Source of the DNA: Sinohyriopsis cumingii
Lineage: Eukaryota > Mollusca > Bivalvia > Unionida > Unionidae
Direction: 5' to 3'
Length of the DNA stretch: 64,000 nucleotides
Assembly: GCA_028554795.2 (NCBI GenBank)
Contig: CM068832.1
Coordinates: 88,770,511 to 88,834,510, forward strand
The position numbers were made by a program, and so were the translations under genes. This document shows, piece by piece, positions 27,601-34,195 of the stretch; position 1 is the first letter of the stretch; every line of letters begins with the position of its first letter. The notes beneath the pieces were generated by a model. It worked only from the letters and a program-made list of their open reading frames with translations. It was not told the DNA's origin and made no database searches.

Positions 27601-30600
27601 TTGCCCAATAGTTTCAAAAAGCTTCATACAGCCTATTAAAATAAACAAACAATTGGGACTCTCTTCCTTGTTTATGGTTTAACTATTTCCATTTGCTTCA
27701 AGTAGTGGCTGTCATATTAAATCTATTCCAGTATAATTCTGTTACCCAGTATTTTTGAGTGGCCGAGTGGTCTAAACTGCCCACCGTTCCGGATCACTGC
27801 CATCTCACTTCTGTCTGCGTGGGTTCGAGTCCAAGGCTCTGCTAGCGTGGGTACGTGGGAAAGCCTGCCAGTAGCTTCTCGTGGGGCGGTGGTTCTTCCC
27901 TGGGTTTTCCATGGTTCTTCCTCCACCAGTTATACTGGCCGCCATGTATAGCCCATCTTGTGCTGAAAAATGGCGGTAACCCTATAACAACAACAATAAC
28001 AACCCAGTATTTTGAACTAGTCTACATCAACACTGACGAGTCTCAACTGTATATACTCAACTACAAGTCAATGTACAACTGCAAGTAAAATAGACCCTGA
28101 TCTGTCATTGCATAATGTGCTGGCAGATCAGGGTCTTGATGTTTGTTTTGCTGACTACTCCTAAAAAACTACAAGTGCATTATGCAGTGGCAGATCTGGG
28201 TCTGTGCAGTTTACAGTTTGATTCGACTTGTAAGTATGTATATACAGTAATGTACTTGTATTGCTTTTTATACAAAAGATTTTAAAGAGATTGACCAGAA
28301 TTTGTAAGATTCTCTATATCTATTAAACTAAATCATACACATATATCAAACCTGTGGACCCTCCGTATTCTTCCACATTGTGCAGAGAAAATAATAGCAA
28401 ATACAGAAATATGCCTTTCAAGTGCCAAATCTGATTTTGCGAGAGTTAAAAATACTAAAAGGTTGTATTAGCATGTTAGAATGAAAATAAGCAAAAGAAG
28501 TATGAAAATAATGCAAAATCAGCTTACCTTAGACCTTAGTTAGGTTTGTATTAAATAGAGGGCTCGTGTGCAAAACGCCATGCACTGTGCATGTGTAAGA
28601 TTTATTTGTATTCCATCTGTAGTGTAAACAGCATCATGGCTGAGTCAGGTTTGGAAAATGAATTTGAAATACATTTCTGAGGAAGCGAGTGGTGGAAAAA
28701 AAAATTTAAGCCAAAGACATGAAGAGATGAGTACAGCAGTTTATCGCATCATACTGCACGATTTGGCTGTTCATGTTTGCTAGTAGAAAGTGCAATAGTT
28801 ATGCCTTCTGCAAACTGTGTGAAACATAGTTCAATTGGGAGTGATGGTGGGAATGACACATTGCTAATCCAGCCCTCTCTGCTAAATATTATCAGCTAAT
28901 AAGCCCACAAAGGTTCCATTTAGAGTGATCTCTCCTTGATAGAATGATTGGTTCCAAATCCCATGAGTACTTAGGTTGCTACTTCCACTGGTGTTGAAGC
29001 ACACAGTCTCTCTCAGGAGAGACCTCGCAAACCATCCCACAATTATTCTGGAATTTATTCTTCATTAAAGCAAGTATTTGAAGGCAAATATTTTTCAGCT
29101 ATAAGTTTCCAACCTTTCAAGTCGTTCCTTGTTCGTTCTTATTCACAAACGTTTTCTGCATTTTGTACTAACTTTGTTATGCTGACACATGAAGGTGCCG
29201 CTTGTACACACCAGCTCAGGTTTTTAGTGCACCCTCTCAGACTGGTGTGATATTATTTTCTGAGCCAGGATTGTGTGCTAAAGAAAACTGAATAATTTGC
29301 TGCATAATTTCTTATGGACAGGGTCATGGCCTATTTCAGTAGCACGCCATGGCTACAATTTCTGACTACCTGGAAAAAAGTTTTGAAAAATACAAGTGCA
29401 TTATAGCTTGGAACAAGACACGATAGCCATTTTACATTTTATTCTCCTTGTCTGCCTTGAATTCTTTGTCAACAAAGACAAATCAATAAACATACCAACT
29501 TGGCATTTTATCCATTTGGGTATGGATTTCAAAACAGAGTCGCCCTCAGGAATGGGCATCAACTTCAGTTCTGTGATGGTTTCGGTTCTTATACAGATCA
29601 CCCTGACAAGTTCTTTGCCTGCTGGATTTACTCAGTGTGGCAGACTTGTTGTCCTAGGCGACCCTTTTTGAGATCATTACAATCATCATGTTGCCCCAAT
29701 AGAAGCGAATACATTGCCATTTTGACCAAATTATAAGGCGCCCCAGGTGACCAAGTGGTCTGAGGTGCTTGCTTTTACACATCACTCACGCCGAGTGGTC
29801 TAAAGCGCTCTTCGTTACGGATCACTGCCATCTCACCTCTGTCTGCGGCGGTTCGAGTCTAAGATTCAGCCAATGTGGGTATGTGAGAAAGCTTGCCAGT
29901 AGCTTCTCGTGGGTCGGTGGTTCTTTCCGGGGTTTTCTCTGGTTCTTCCTCCACCATTAATACTGGCCGCCATGTATAGCCTATCATGTGCTGCAAAATG
30001 GCGTTAAACCCCACAACAACAACAACACATCACTCACACCTCATGTATGTCCAAGTGGGTTGAAGTTTTGGTTTGGCAAATGCAGGTATATGGGAAAGCT
30101 TGCCAGTAGTTGCCTGTTGATCAGTGGTTCTTCTTGTGTTCTTCCTCAAAAGAACTAAACTGGCTGCCATGTATGGTCCATCATGTGCTGAAAAATGGCA
30201 TGAAACCCCACAAACTGAACCAACCTATAACTGTCTCCACATATATGAGGTTCCAGCTTGGAAGATGGGACAACCTCAGTTAACTCACATTGTGTGTTCC
30301 CTTGCAGGTAAAACCTCCACAGATCGCGGTGTTTAGATTCAAGCACCGAGGTCCAGGGTGCACATCTCCTTTCATCATTCCAGGAGGCCAGTGGAGTGTG
30401 GCTTACTGAGGATCATCGTTTGCAGATGGAAGCCATACTGAGCATTTCATTAGTGGCAGGATGAACCATATGGAAAGGGCGTTCTCATTCTGTCCAACAA
30501 TTCCACTGTGTTGAATTATTTTAGACACCAAGTGTAAACAGAGTCTTCAGACATTTTCATTATTGCTTGGGATTGTATAAGATGGTGTCTTGAGTGACAA

Positions 30601-32093
30601 ATCCACCTGCAAATGCATCATATTCCTGGCCGACTAAATGTATTACTGGACTCTCCATCCCAGAAGAATCAACTAATTCAAAACACTGAGTCACTTCATC
30701 CCTTGAATTTCACTCACATATGTGGCCACTGGGATTGATCAATGGTGACTCTATTTGTGGGAACCTTTCTCCCACAAGTCCCGGATTCGAAGACATGGGT
30801 GGTCGATGGACTTTCCAGAAAATTGGAATGGTTTAGATGCGAATGCTTACCCACCAACATATCTGATTTTGAAGGCGATTCACAAAGCAAACGATTCAGA
30901 GTGTCATCTCGTCATGGTTCTTCCACTCAAGTGAGAAAAAAATTGTGGATGAATGACATATCTCTAGCAGCAGAAATATCCAAAGACATTTTGTCGTCTG
31001 GTCAAGCAGGCACAATGGTAGGATTTCCATCCCAATACGGAGTTGTTTAATCAGCATGCTAGGATAATATTAAACAAGTCCTCAATAACAGATATTTGTC
31101 AAGTGATGGAAAGAATAGCTTAAGTGAGATGGCCCTACAGTTTGAAAGTGTACAAAGAAAAATGGAGAATTTACTAATTTCGCCACCTTTTTGCCTCCGA
31201 GATCTTGCATGCCAAAAGGCTCAGCTAGACCTGGGTGGGTATTTTTACCACAAAACAACAGGTTACCTTCTCGGGTCATTCAGCAGTTTCATTGAAGATT
31301 CGTTTCATGACTTACGCTTGATTTGTTTTGGGGCAGTAACTTTTCCACTTTTTGAAGTTATTCCCCAGCATGTGGAGCCGATTATCCATCCAGGTTATCT
31401 TTTCAGAACCTGCCTCACATAACTTAGGAAAGCAGAGGTGGTCTCTCTATCGTAAGGAGATGTAAATCACTCACCTCTTGCCTGTCTCCTAAAGTTATTA
31501 TGATCACATAATATGCATGAAGAAGAAGCCAATTTTAAATAAAATATGTTTCGTCAACAATACTTACCCAATCGTAAAACGCACATCCTTCCAGCCTCCT
31601 TACAGTTACATAGATAATGTGCACTCTACTCCAGTAGTAATTGACGTATTCAAGTGATTTGTAACCTATTCAAATATCAAAGGGGATCACTCTAACTGAT
31701 GGTTTTCGTGGGCATATAACCTATAGCTTGTTTTAAGCGGGAGGGCTGGGTGCGCAATGTAGGTAGTTCTGCACGCGCATTATGGTCGTGGTAGTATTAT
31801 CGAAGAAATTTATTTTACTAGTAAGAAAATGGTCTCTCAGCAATGTTGAATATCACTTAACAAAGATGGAAGATACCTGTGTCTCATTGCTATTGCTGAT
31901 GGGAAGATGCATATAGATACCTAAGTGTATTATATTGTTTCAATTTGCTATAATTTACAAGTGTTTTATATTATTTTGTGTTTAGAAATCACAGGGGAAG
32001 ACTACAGAGACTGTTGGCCCAGCTAGTACTGCAAGTCCTGAGGAGATTGACAAACTCACAGCAGAAGTCGCGGAACATTTGAGTTATTCATAG
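3527..32093 (+). CDS. MARS1: cytosolic methionyl-tRNA synthetase, 12 exons, 5' end outside the window
   Basis: Class I aminoacyl-tRNA synthetase that charges tRNA-Met with methionine in the cytosol. Twelve exons joined at GT..AG borders (3527-3616, 4323-4509, 6673-6843, 11156-11251, 12111-12228, 14947-15080, 15827-15906, 19345-19476, 20645-20749, 25612-25795, 26350-26454, 31986-32093) give one uninterrupted frame of about 502 residues. In order it shows four CxxC pairs (CEAC, CPFC, CDAC, CKLC) of the zinc-binding insert, the WFDAPIGY segment, KFSKS as the KMSKS loop, the [18 protein letters not shown] start of the anticodon-binding helical domain, and a Gly/Pro/Ala-rich linker. The N-terminal GST-like domain and HIGH motif must lie upstream. 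The last exon ends at TAG just where animal MARS1 normally enters a WHEP domain. Frame continuity across all twelve junctions makes the gene call very secure; whether the enzyme ends at 32093 is uncertain. Confidence 0.94.
4323..4509 (+). CDS. MARS1: MARS1 exon b, zinc-binding insert
   Basis: Acceptor AATATTTCAG, donor CCAAAA|GTGAGT. It encodes [14 protein letters not shown], then CDAC and CKLC, and ends at HLFLDLPK. Three of the four CxxC pairs lie here, so both zinc knuckles are complete when joined to exon a. The next intron (2163 bp) contains the palindrome at 4665-4752 but no other recognised element. Confidence 0.95.
4665..4752. repeat. long imperfect palindrome (about 28-bp arms)
   Basis: TGTGATCAGGTAA then TTTTATGGAGAAA on the left is mirrored by TTTCTCCGAGAATA then TTACCTGATCACA on the right, around a roughly 20-base AT-rich centre. 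It would form a strong hairpin. It could be a small MITE or the core of one; no target duplication was identified. Confidence 0.7.
6673..6843 (+). CDS. MARS1: MARS1 exon c
   Basis: Acceptor ATTGTTTCAG, donor GATAAG|GTAAGA, 57 whole codons. It encodes [18 protein letters not shown] and [19 protein letters not shown], a highly conserved stretch of the MetRS catalytic core. The following 4.3 kb intron holds a 42-bp minisatellite, a tandem repeat with a SINE in it, and a CpG-rich islet. Confidence 0.95.
6900..7470 (+). repeat. minisatellite, 42-bp unit, about 13 copies
   Basis: The unit AAGATACAACTCATAGGATA plus TATTATGTCATAGGTAGTAAAT repeats with a strict 42-base period, with GTAG/GTGG and GGATATA/CGATATA variants. 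Because 42 is divisible by three, the minus strand has a 183-codon open frame of 14-residue repeats. This is an artefact: it has no gene context and lies 57 bases inside an intron. Confidence 0.92.
8270..9225 (+). repeat. long-unit tandem repeat (about 130-150 bp, about five diverged copies)
   Basis: The phrase GACTTCTTGTGATGTCT followed by GATTGGTCTTAAATGAAAATG starts copies near 8405, 8550, 8900, 9030 and 9168. Copies are strongly diverged. The array was split by the SINE at 8620-8866. No coding function is evident. Confidence 0.65.
8620..8866 (+). mobile_element. old full-length tRNA-derived SINE, family 1
   Basis: A diverged copy of the SINE family also present at 27756, 29790 and 41800. 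It has the A-box region (CCAAGTGGTCTCAAA), the segment GATCACTGCCATCTCACC, a B-box relic (GGTTCAAATCTC), the body ending CATGTGCTGACAAATGGC, and a decayed ACAA-type tail. It lacks a clear target duplication, consistent with age. Confidence 0.8.
9310..10190. other. CpG-rich islet with several inverted repeats
   Basis: CpG dinucleotides are far denser than in the surrounding intron (for example ATAACGCGAGACTCTCGCC near 9560 and AACGGCGCC near 9730). Three hairpins are visible: CGTAGCCTCAAC/GTTGAGGCTACG near 9328-9372, GGGTGTGAATCACACCC near 10016, and TTAGTACCCT/AGGGTACTAA near 10064-10103. No gene was recognised. It may be a relatively young non-autonomous transposon or an intronic regulatory island. 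Confidence 0.4.
11156..11251 (+). CDS. MARS1: MARS1 exon d
   Basis: Acceptor TTTTTTTACAG with a strong T tract, donor CAACAG|GTTTGT, 32 codons. It encodes [19 protein letters not shown], the methionine-pocket segment, and ends KKWWKNPQQ. The next intron (859 bp) shows nothing distinctive. Confidence 0.95.
12111..12228 (+). CDS. MARS1: MARS1 exon e
   Basis: Acceptor TTTATACAG, donor GCTACAG|GTTAGA. It encodes [20 protein letters not shown] and ends MIAT plus one base. The KDNVPFHSV motif is diagnostic of MetRS. The 2.7 kb intron after it is occupied largely by a diverged long-unit tandem repeat. Confidence 0.95.
12540..13860 (+). repeat. diverged long-unit repeat (about 145 bp) interrupted by a foreign segment
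   Basis: Units share TTTGCTTATATTTTCTTACCC or close forms, then TTCATGCTTTGAATCATTATG and GACAATTCATT. Copies start near 12560, 12720, 12870, 13030 and 13700. Between 13130 and 13345 lies a segment of different composition with CpGs (GGCGCTAACAATG, GACGGCCGTTAG) that looks inserted. No function is visible. Confidence 0.55.
14947..15080 (+). CDS. MARS1: MARS1 exon f, KMSKS loop
   Basis: Acceptor ATTTTCAG, donor ACACAA|GTAAGA. It encodes [24 protein letters not shown] is the metazoan form of the class I KMSKS ATP-binding loop. It continues [20 protein letters not shown]. The next intron (746 bp) shows no named element. Confidence 0.96.
15827..15906 (+). CDS. MARS1: MARS1 exon g
   Basis: Acceptor AAATTTCAG, donor CAACAG|GTAGAC. 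It encodes [18 protein letters not shown] and NNLGNFIN, the entry to the anticodon-binding helical bundle. It ends with AG of a split Arg codon completed in the next exon. The 3.4 kb intron that follows contains the large minisatellite. Confidence 0.95.
16195..16330 (+). mobile_element. truncated SINE, family 2 (body only)
   Basis: CTTGGCGTTCAGCATTAAGA and the downstream ACATCATGCTACATGTCTGC match the body of the minus-strand copy at 42720-42950 (CTTGGCGCTCAGCATTAAGA). The tRNA-like head is missing, so this is a 5'-truncated copy. Confidence 0.7.
16735..19036 (+). repeat. large 42-bp minisatellite, about 50 units with a homogenised core
   Basis: The unit GAAGACATGCATGTGATGGA plus TTCTGTGCGTGGGTCATAACAT has a 42-base period. 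The core 17374-18108 holds about 17 nearly identical units that differ mainly at GAAG/GGAG. The flanks on both sides are diverged units, some with deletions. Open frames of up to 331 codons on the minus strand arise only because 42 is a multiple of three. This is the classic structure of an array evolving by unequal exchange from its centre. Confidence 0.95.
19345..19476 (+). CDS. MARS1: MARS1 exon h
   Basis: Acceptor TTTTCTTCAG, donor GGCAAA|GTAAGA. It encodes [20 protein letters not shown] and [20 protein letters not shown], part of the helical anticodon-binding domain. It ends in AA of a Lys codon completed by the next exon. Confidence 0.93.
19880..20370 (+). repeat. minisatellite, 37-bp unit, about 13 copies
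   Basis: The unit GATGAATCAGGACAATAGTT followed by GAAGTATGTAATATACT recurs with a 36-37 base period and point differences (GTTCAATATTTGAA variants). It is intronic and carries no coding signal. Confidence 0.88.
20645..20749 (+). CDS. MARS1: MARS1 exon i
   Basis: Acceptor TTCTACAG, donor AGACAG|GTATGT. It encodes [20 protein letters not shown], then [15 protein letters not shown], the last Arg codon being split. The 3' half of this exon with its splice donor is the founder of the tandem array that begins at the next base. Confidence 0.95.
20750..21322 (+). repeat. tandem array derived from the end of MARS1 exon i
   Basis: Eleven degenerate units of about 52 bases each match the exon segment GGAATACAAGCCATGGGTGC, TAATTAAAGGGA, GTGAAGAAGACAG and GTATG. 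Several units keep an intact AG|GTATG donor (near 21005, 21060, 21160 and 21309). Stops within units show they are not exons now. The real exon end lies directly upstream, so the array arose by tandem duplication across the exon-intron border. Confidence 0.9.
22660..23170. repeat. dispersed repeat, family A, second copy
   Basis: It shares with 2970-3470 and 38440-38910 the phrases GTTATGGCTTGCACTTTGG, AAGGACCCTATTAATTTCAG and GTCATGGAAG in the same order. It is strongly diverged. No open frame or target duplication is evident. Confidence 0.5.
23290..25380 (-). pseudogene. 5'-truncated non-LTR retrotransposon (LINE) reverse transcriptase relic
   Basis: Read on the minus strand, consecutive fragments in shifting frames show RT landmarks in the right order. 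[20 protein letters not shown] lies near 25250 and [17 protein letters not shown] near 24970. [16 protein letters not shown] lies near 24440, followed by the active-site box [10 protein letters not shown] near 24260. The post-[15 protein letters not shown] lies near 24080, and C-terminal fragments run to about 23290. Frameshifts and stops break it repeatedly. Only the RT and C-terminal part are present, so the copy was 5'-truncated on insertion. It sits antisense in a MARS1 intron. The active site reads VDD rather than ADD, and the copy cannot be active. Confidence 0.88.
25381..25397 (+). repeat. A17 homopolymer at the truncated end of the LINE
   Basis: A run of 17 A residues abuts the 5'-truncated border of the minus-strand LINE. 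On the LINE's own strand it is a T run, so it is not that element's poly(A) tail; it may be the tail of another insertion or part of the target. Confidence 0.6.
25612..25795 (+). CDS. MARS1: MARS1 exon j
   Basis: Acceptor CTATTTGCAG, donor GGAAAG|GTAAGA. It completes the split Arg codon, then encodes [20 protein letters not shown] and [15 protein letters not shown], the end of the helical domain, and finishes [11 protein letters not shown]. The 554-bp intron after it contains a MITE fragment. Confidence 0.95.
25822..25905 (-). mobile_element. palindromic MITE fragment (family M)
   Basis: ACCCAGATGTGCCACCGCAT followed by AATGCACCGGCAGACCTGGGTCTGTGCAG is a near-perfect inverted repeat. It matches the core of the elements at 28014, 32940 and 33970. 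The outer inverted ends are only partly present (TTCAGTCCAACTACAGAG side). Confidence 0.7.
26350..26454 (+). CDS. MARS1: MARS1 exon k
   Basis: Acceptor CTTTTACAG, donor AATAAG|GTAAGA, 35 codons. It encodes [20 protein letters not shown] and then the linker [15 protein letters not shown]. The 5.5 kb intron that follows holds a minisatellite, two SINE insertions, a MITE and a DIRS-like relic. Confidence 0.93.
27185..27440 (+). repeat. minisatellite, 33-bp unit, about 8 copies
   Basis: The unit TGAAATACCAGTACATAGAC followed by TGGTATGGAAAAT has a 33-base period. CCAGTACATAGACTGG is close to palindromic. The array is intronic and non-coding. Confidence 0.88.
27756..28001 (+). mobile_element. full-length tRNA-derived SINE, family 1, with 12-bp target duplication
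   Basis: The head GAGTGGCCGAGTGGTCTAAA is a pol III A box of Leu/Ser-tRNA type. GGGTTCGAGTCC is the B box. The body ends GTGCTGAAAAATGGCGGTAA and the tail is an AACAACAATAAC repeat. ACCCAGTATTTT flanks it exactly on both sides (27744-27755 and 28002-28013), showing retroposition. It inserted into or beside a MITE. Confidence 0.93.
28014..28260 (+). mobile_element. palindromic MITE, family M
   Basis: It contains CCTGATCTGTCATTGCATAA with the mirrored TGGCAGATCAGGGTC, then TGACTACTCCTAAAAAACTA and TGGCAGATCTGGGTCTGTGC. Outer inverted ends read ACTCAACTACAAGTCAATG on the left and GATTCGACTTGTAAGTATG on the right. It matches the copies at 32940 and 33970. Confidence 0.7.
29737..30230 (+). mobile_element. 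older SINE (family 1) split by a younger SINE
   Basis: The left part GGCGCCCCAGGTGACCAAGT and GGTCTGAGGTGCTTGC is a SINE head. The right part resumes after the inner insertion with CCAAGTGGGTTGAAGTTTTG and continues through GGGAAAGCTTGCCAGTAG to GTGCTGAAAAATGGCATGAA. The inner copy occupies 29790-30024. Confidence 0.8.
29790..30024 (+). mobile_element. young SINE (family 1) nested in an older SINE, 13-bp target duplication
   Basis: It runs from GCCGAGTGGTCTAAAGCGCT (A box) through GGTTCGAGTCT (B box) and GTGCTGCAAAATGGCGTTAA to an ACAACAACAAC tail. ACACATCACTCAC is duplicated exactly at 29777-29789 and 30025-30037. The perfect duplication and low divergence make this one of the youngest insertions in the window. 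Confidence 0.93.
31986..32093 (+). CDS. MARS1: MARS1 exon l, last in-frame exon
   Basis: Acceptor TTGTGTTTAG. It encodes [20 protein letters not shown] and [15 protein letters not shown], then stops at TAG (32091-32093). The [12 protein letters not shown] part aligns with the region that in other animals leads into a WHEP domain. At the point where a donor is expected the sequence is GAACATTTGAGT, which resembles a CAG|GTGAGT donor with two changed bases, so translation runs on five codons to the stop. Whether this is the true C terminus needs transcript data. Confidence 0.85.
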   Translation, partial: KSQGKTTETVGPASTASPEEIDKLTAEVAEHLSYS

Positions 32094-32752
32094 TTGTAGG
32101 CAAGTTCATGAAAACTAAGCACTTGGATTTGTATTTCATTGTTCAGTGATTTGGACTTAGATTTGCATTGAGTTCTTGGTTAGGATTTGAATTTAGGTCA
32201 TTTTCTGAGACTGTTACTCTGAGACTCACTTAAATTGACATTTATATGTGTCTGTTTGTGTTTTTAAAAAAATACAAATTCTAAAATGATGGGTACCATA
32301 TAAATTTACTGTATTTATGTTGTGCAGTCTGATCGTACTACTTTTGGCAGTTTGCATGTCCATATTCTACAGTAGTGCTTTCCCAATTTGTATATGTGTA
32401 TTTCATTTGATCACGCCTTTGATAACAACACTTTGCCTTTTATCTGTTCGACGTGCGTTTTCGATTATAAATGGTGAACAAGCCTTGTGCCCTAAAATAT
32501 CAAAAGTTTATTATTCCTAGGTCTATCAAAGCCTCTTAAAGACTGATTTAAAACAATCTATGCATAGTAAATTATGCTAAAAGAGTAATCAGTGCTGTGG
32601 ACCCTTAAACACTCGACTTTGTAGCAGCATGTACAGAACATAAAAGTGGGAACCCCAACATATATTGTTTATTTTAAATTATGTTACATAGACATAGACA
32701 TTTCATATGACAAAATTGGACAGAATATAAAATGCGTTCTAAGGTTTTGCCG

Positions 32753-32853
32753 GATTCTTTCTCCACCATTAATACTGGCAGCCATGTATAGCCAGTCGTG
32801 TGCTGAAAAATGGCGTTAAACCCTATAACAACAACAACAACAACAAAAAAAAA
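32753..32853 (+). mobile_element. SINE family 1, 3' fragment
   Basis: TTCTTTCTCCACCATTAATA followed by CTGGCAGCCATGTATAGCC and GTGCTGAAAAATGGCGTTAA, then a long (ACA)n and A-rich tail. It is a 5'-truncated copy of the SINE. Confidence 0.85.
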
Positions 32854-32939
32854 AGGTGGCATGAATTGCTTTAATATGCACAGAATATTTGTCTCAAATT
32901 TAAAATGCCTACTTTGTAATACTAGCATACAGTTTATAC

Positions 32940-33150
32940 TTGCATGTAAGTAGAGTCAAAATGCAAACAACAACGATCCTGATCTGCAGTAGTATCATGC
33001 ATCAGTAAATTATAGTCTGTGTTGTTTGTTCTTCTGACTACTCCTAACAAACTGCATAGACCCAGATCTGCTTCTGCGTTATGCTGTGGCAGATCTGGGT
33101 CTGTGCAGTTTGCTGTTGGACTTGTCTTATAAGTGAATTCATAATGTATG
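32940..33150 (+). mobile_element. palindromic MITE, family M, most complete copy
   Basis: The left end CTTGCATGTAAGTAGAGTC and AAAATGCAAAC mirrors the right end GCAGTTTGCTGTTGGACTTG and TCTTATAAGTG. The inner hairpin ACCCAGATCTGCTTCTGCGT/TGCTGTGGCAGATCTGGGT is nearly perfect. It shares the linker TGACTACTCCTAACAAACTG with other copies. Confidence 0.78.
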
Positions 33151-33410
33151 TATTACAACAATCGCAAGAACAATGTTTCAAGGGACAAGAATAACCATGC
33201 CTCATACAGTGATAAGCTGAACAAACAAAAGTCACAAATGAAATATAGGTCACTGTAACCCAGTTTCACTGTGATGGTGCTCTAATAATACATTTTTATG
33301 CTCAAACTGATTGGTCAGTGGTTGGAAATAAGCAAGTAAGATTTCAGAATTTCCTAGCTGAGTTATGCATGATGATATTATCATGTCCTTTTGGACTGAT
33401 CTCTTTAAAG

Positions 33411-33587
33411 GGCAGTAAGGTTAGGGAGTTGAAGACCAGCGAAGCAGATCAATCCGTTATTGATGTTGAAGGTGCTAAGCCTTTGGAGTTAAAGGAAAAA
33501 CTGACCCTGATACAGGGGTCAAACCCAAAGGATGCTACCAGAGAAAAGGAAGAAAATAAATATTTTAGTCCTGTTGTCAACTTATGA
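33411..33587 (+). pseudogene. MARS1: orphaned, decayed WHEP-domain exon of MARS1
   Basis: After a CTCTTTAAAG acceptor the frame reads GSKVRELKTSEADQSVIDVE, then GAKPLELKEKLTLIQGSNPK, and ends at a TGA. This matches the WHEP pattern G-x2-VRELK-x3-AD-x9-AK-x2-ELK. Several positions look decayed: KA became EA, a conserved hydrophobic became Gly, and a Leu became Pro. It is in phase 0, which would fit a donor at the GAACAT position in exon l, but no usable donor exists there now. It lies 1.3 kb beyond the stop. Either it is a relic or it is used in an isoform I cannot see. Confidence 0.7.
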
Positions 33588-33969
33588 TTTACTATTTTTG
33601 GCATAGCGGAAGAAAGGAACCGTTGTATCATGTTTCATAATGTTATGTGATTAGTTTTAATGTGAAATTTGATTAGTCAAAATTGTTATGACAAACAAAA
33701 TCAGGATTATAGTAGCAGGTTTGATTTATTCGAAGTTTTAGACATTTAAACCCCAAGTTAGGGAGCCTTTGGTAACTTGAAGTGTTTGCAAGCCAAAATA
33801 AAGGTTGGGCTATGAGATCATCTATCCACATTTTCTTTTACATCATTTCATCTCCTTACATGAATATAATATGAACACATATCGAAAGGATGGTCAACAT
33901 AAGTTCATTGAAAACTTTCTCAGAGGAAAGAATTATTGAAATTTTACAGACATTATATCACATGGTAGT

Positions 33970-34195
33970 ACTATCTATGCCAGCTTGTAAGTCGAGTTTA
34001 AATGGCAAATAACACAGGCCTGAAGTGCCGTCAAATAAGGTATCAGCATATAAGGATTTGTGTTGTTTCTTCTACTAATTACTCCTAATAAACTGAACAG
34101 ACCCAGATATGTTGGCCCACATTTATACAAGAGCAGATCTGAGTGCAGTTTGCAGTTGGACTCAATTTATAAGCAAGTAAATACAGTAACCTTTC
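33970..34195 (+). mobile_element. palindromic MITE, family M, diverged copy
   Basis: The left end GCTTGTAAGTCGAGTTTAAA mirrors the right end GTTGGACTCAATTTATAAGC. The inner part ACAGACCCAGATATG to AGCAGATCTGAGTGCAG is a weakened version of the shared hairpin. ACTAATTACTCCTAATAAAC matches the family linker. Confidence 0.7.

Larger units (their letters stand above)
28560..31790 (+). pseudogene. degenerate DIRS-like (tyrosine-recombinase class) retrotransposon
   Basis: The best conserved part is 30330-31060. Read across frames it shows [15 protein letters not shown], then [20 protein letters not shown], the signature [11 protein letters not shown], and [17 protein letters not shown], in the order of the RNase H and adjoining region of DIRS/Ngaro-type elements. 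A broken gag-like frame begins at an ATG at 28636. Related segments near 28552 (GGGCTCGTGTGCAAAACGCC) and 31743 (GGGCTGGGTGCGCAATG) may be the element's repeats. No convincing recombinase remains. The element was itself hit by SINEs at 29737-30230. Outer limits are approximate. Confidence 0.65.

Noticed and set aside
27756..27840. Genuine tRNA-Leu/Ser gene
   Set aside because: The box A and B region is followed by a SINE body, a tail and a target duplication, and does not fold as a complete tRNA.
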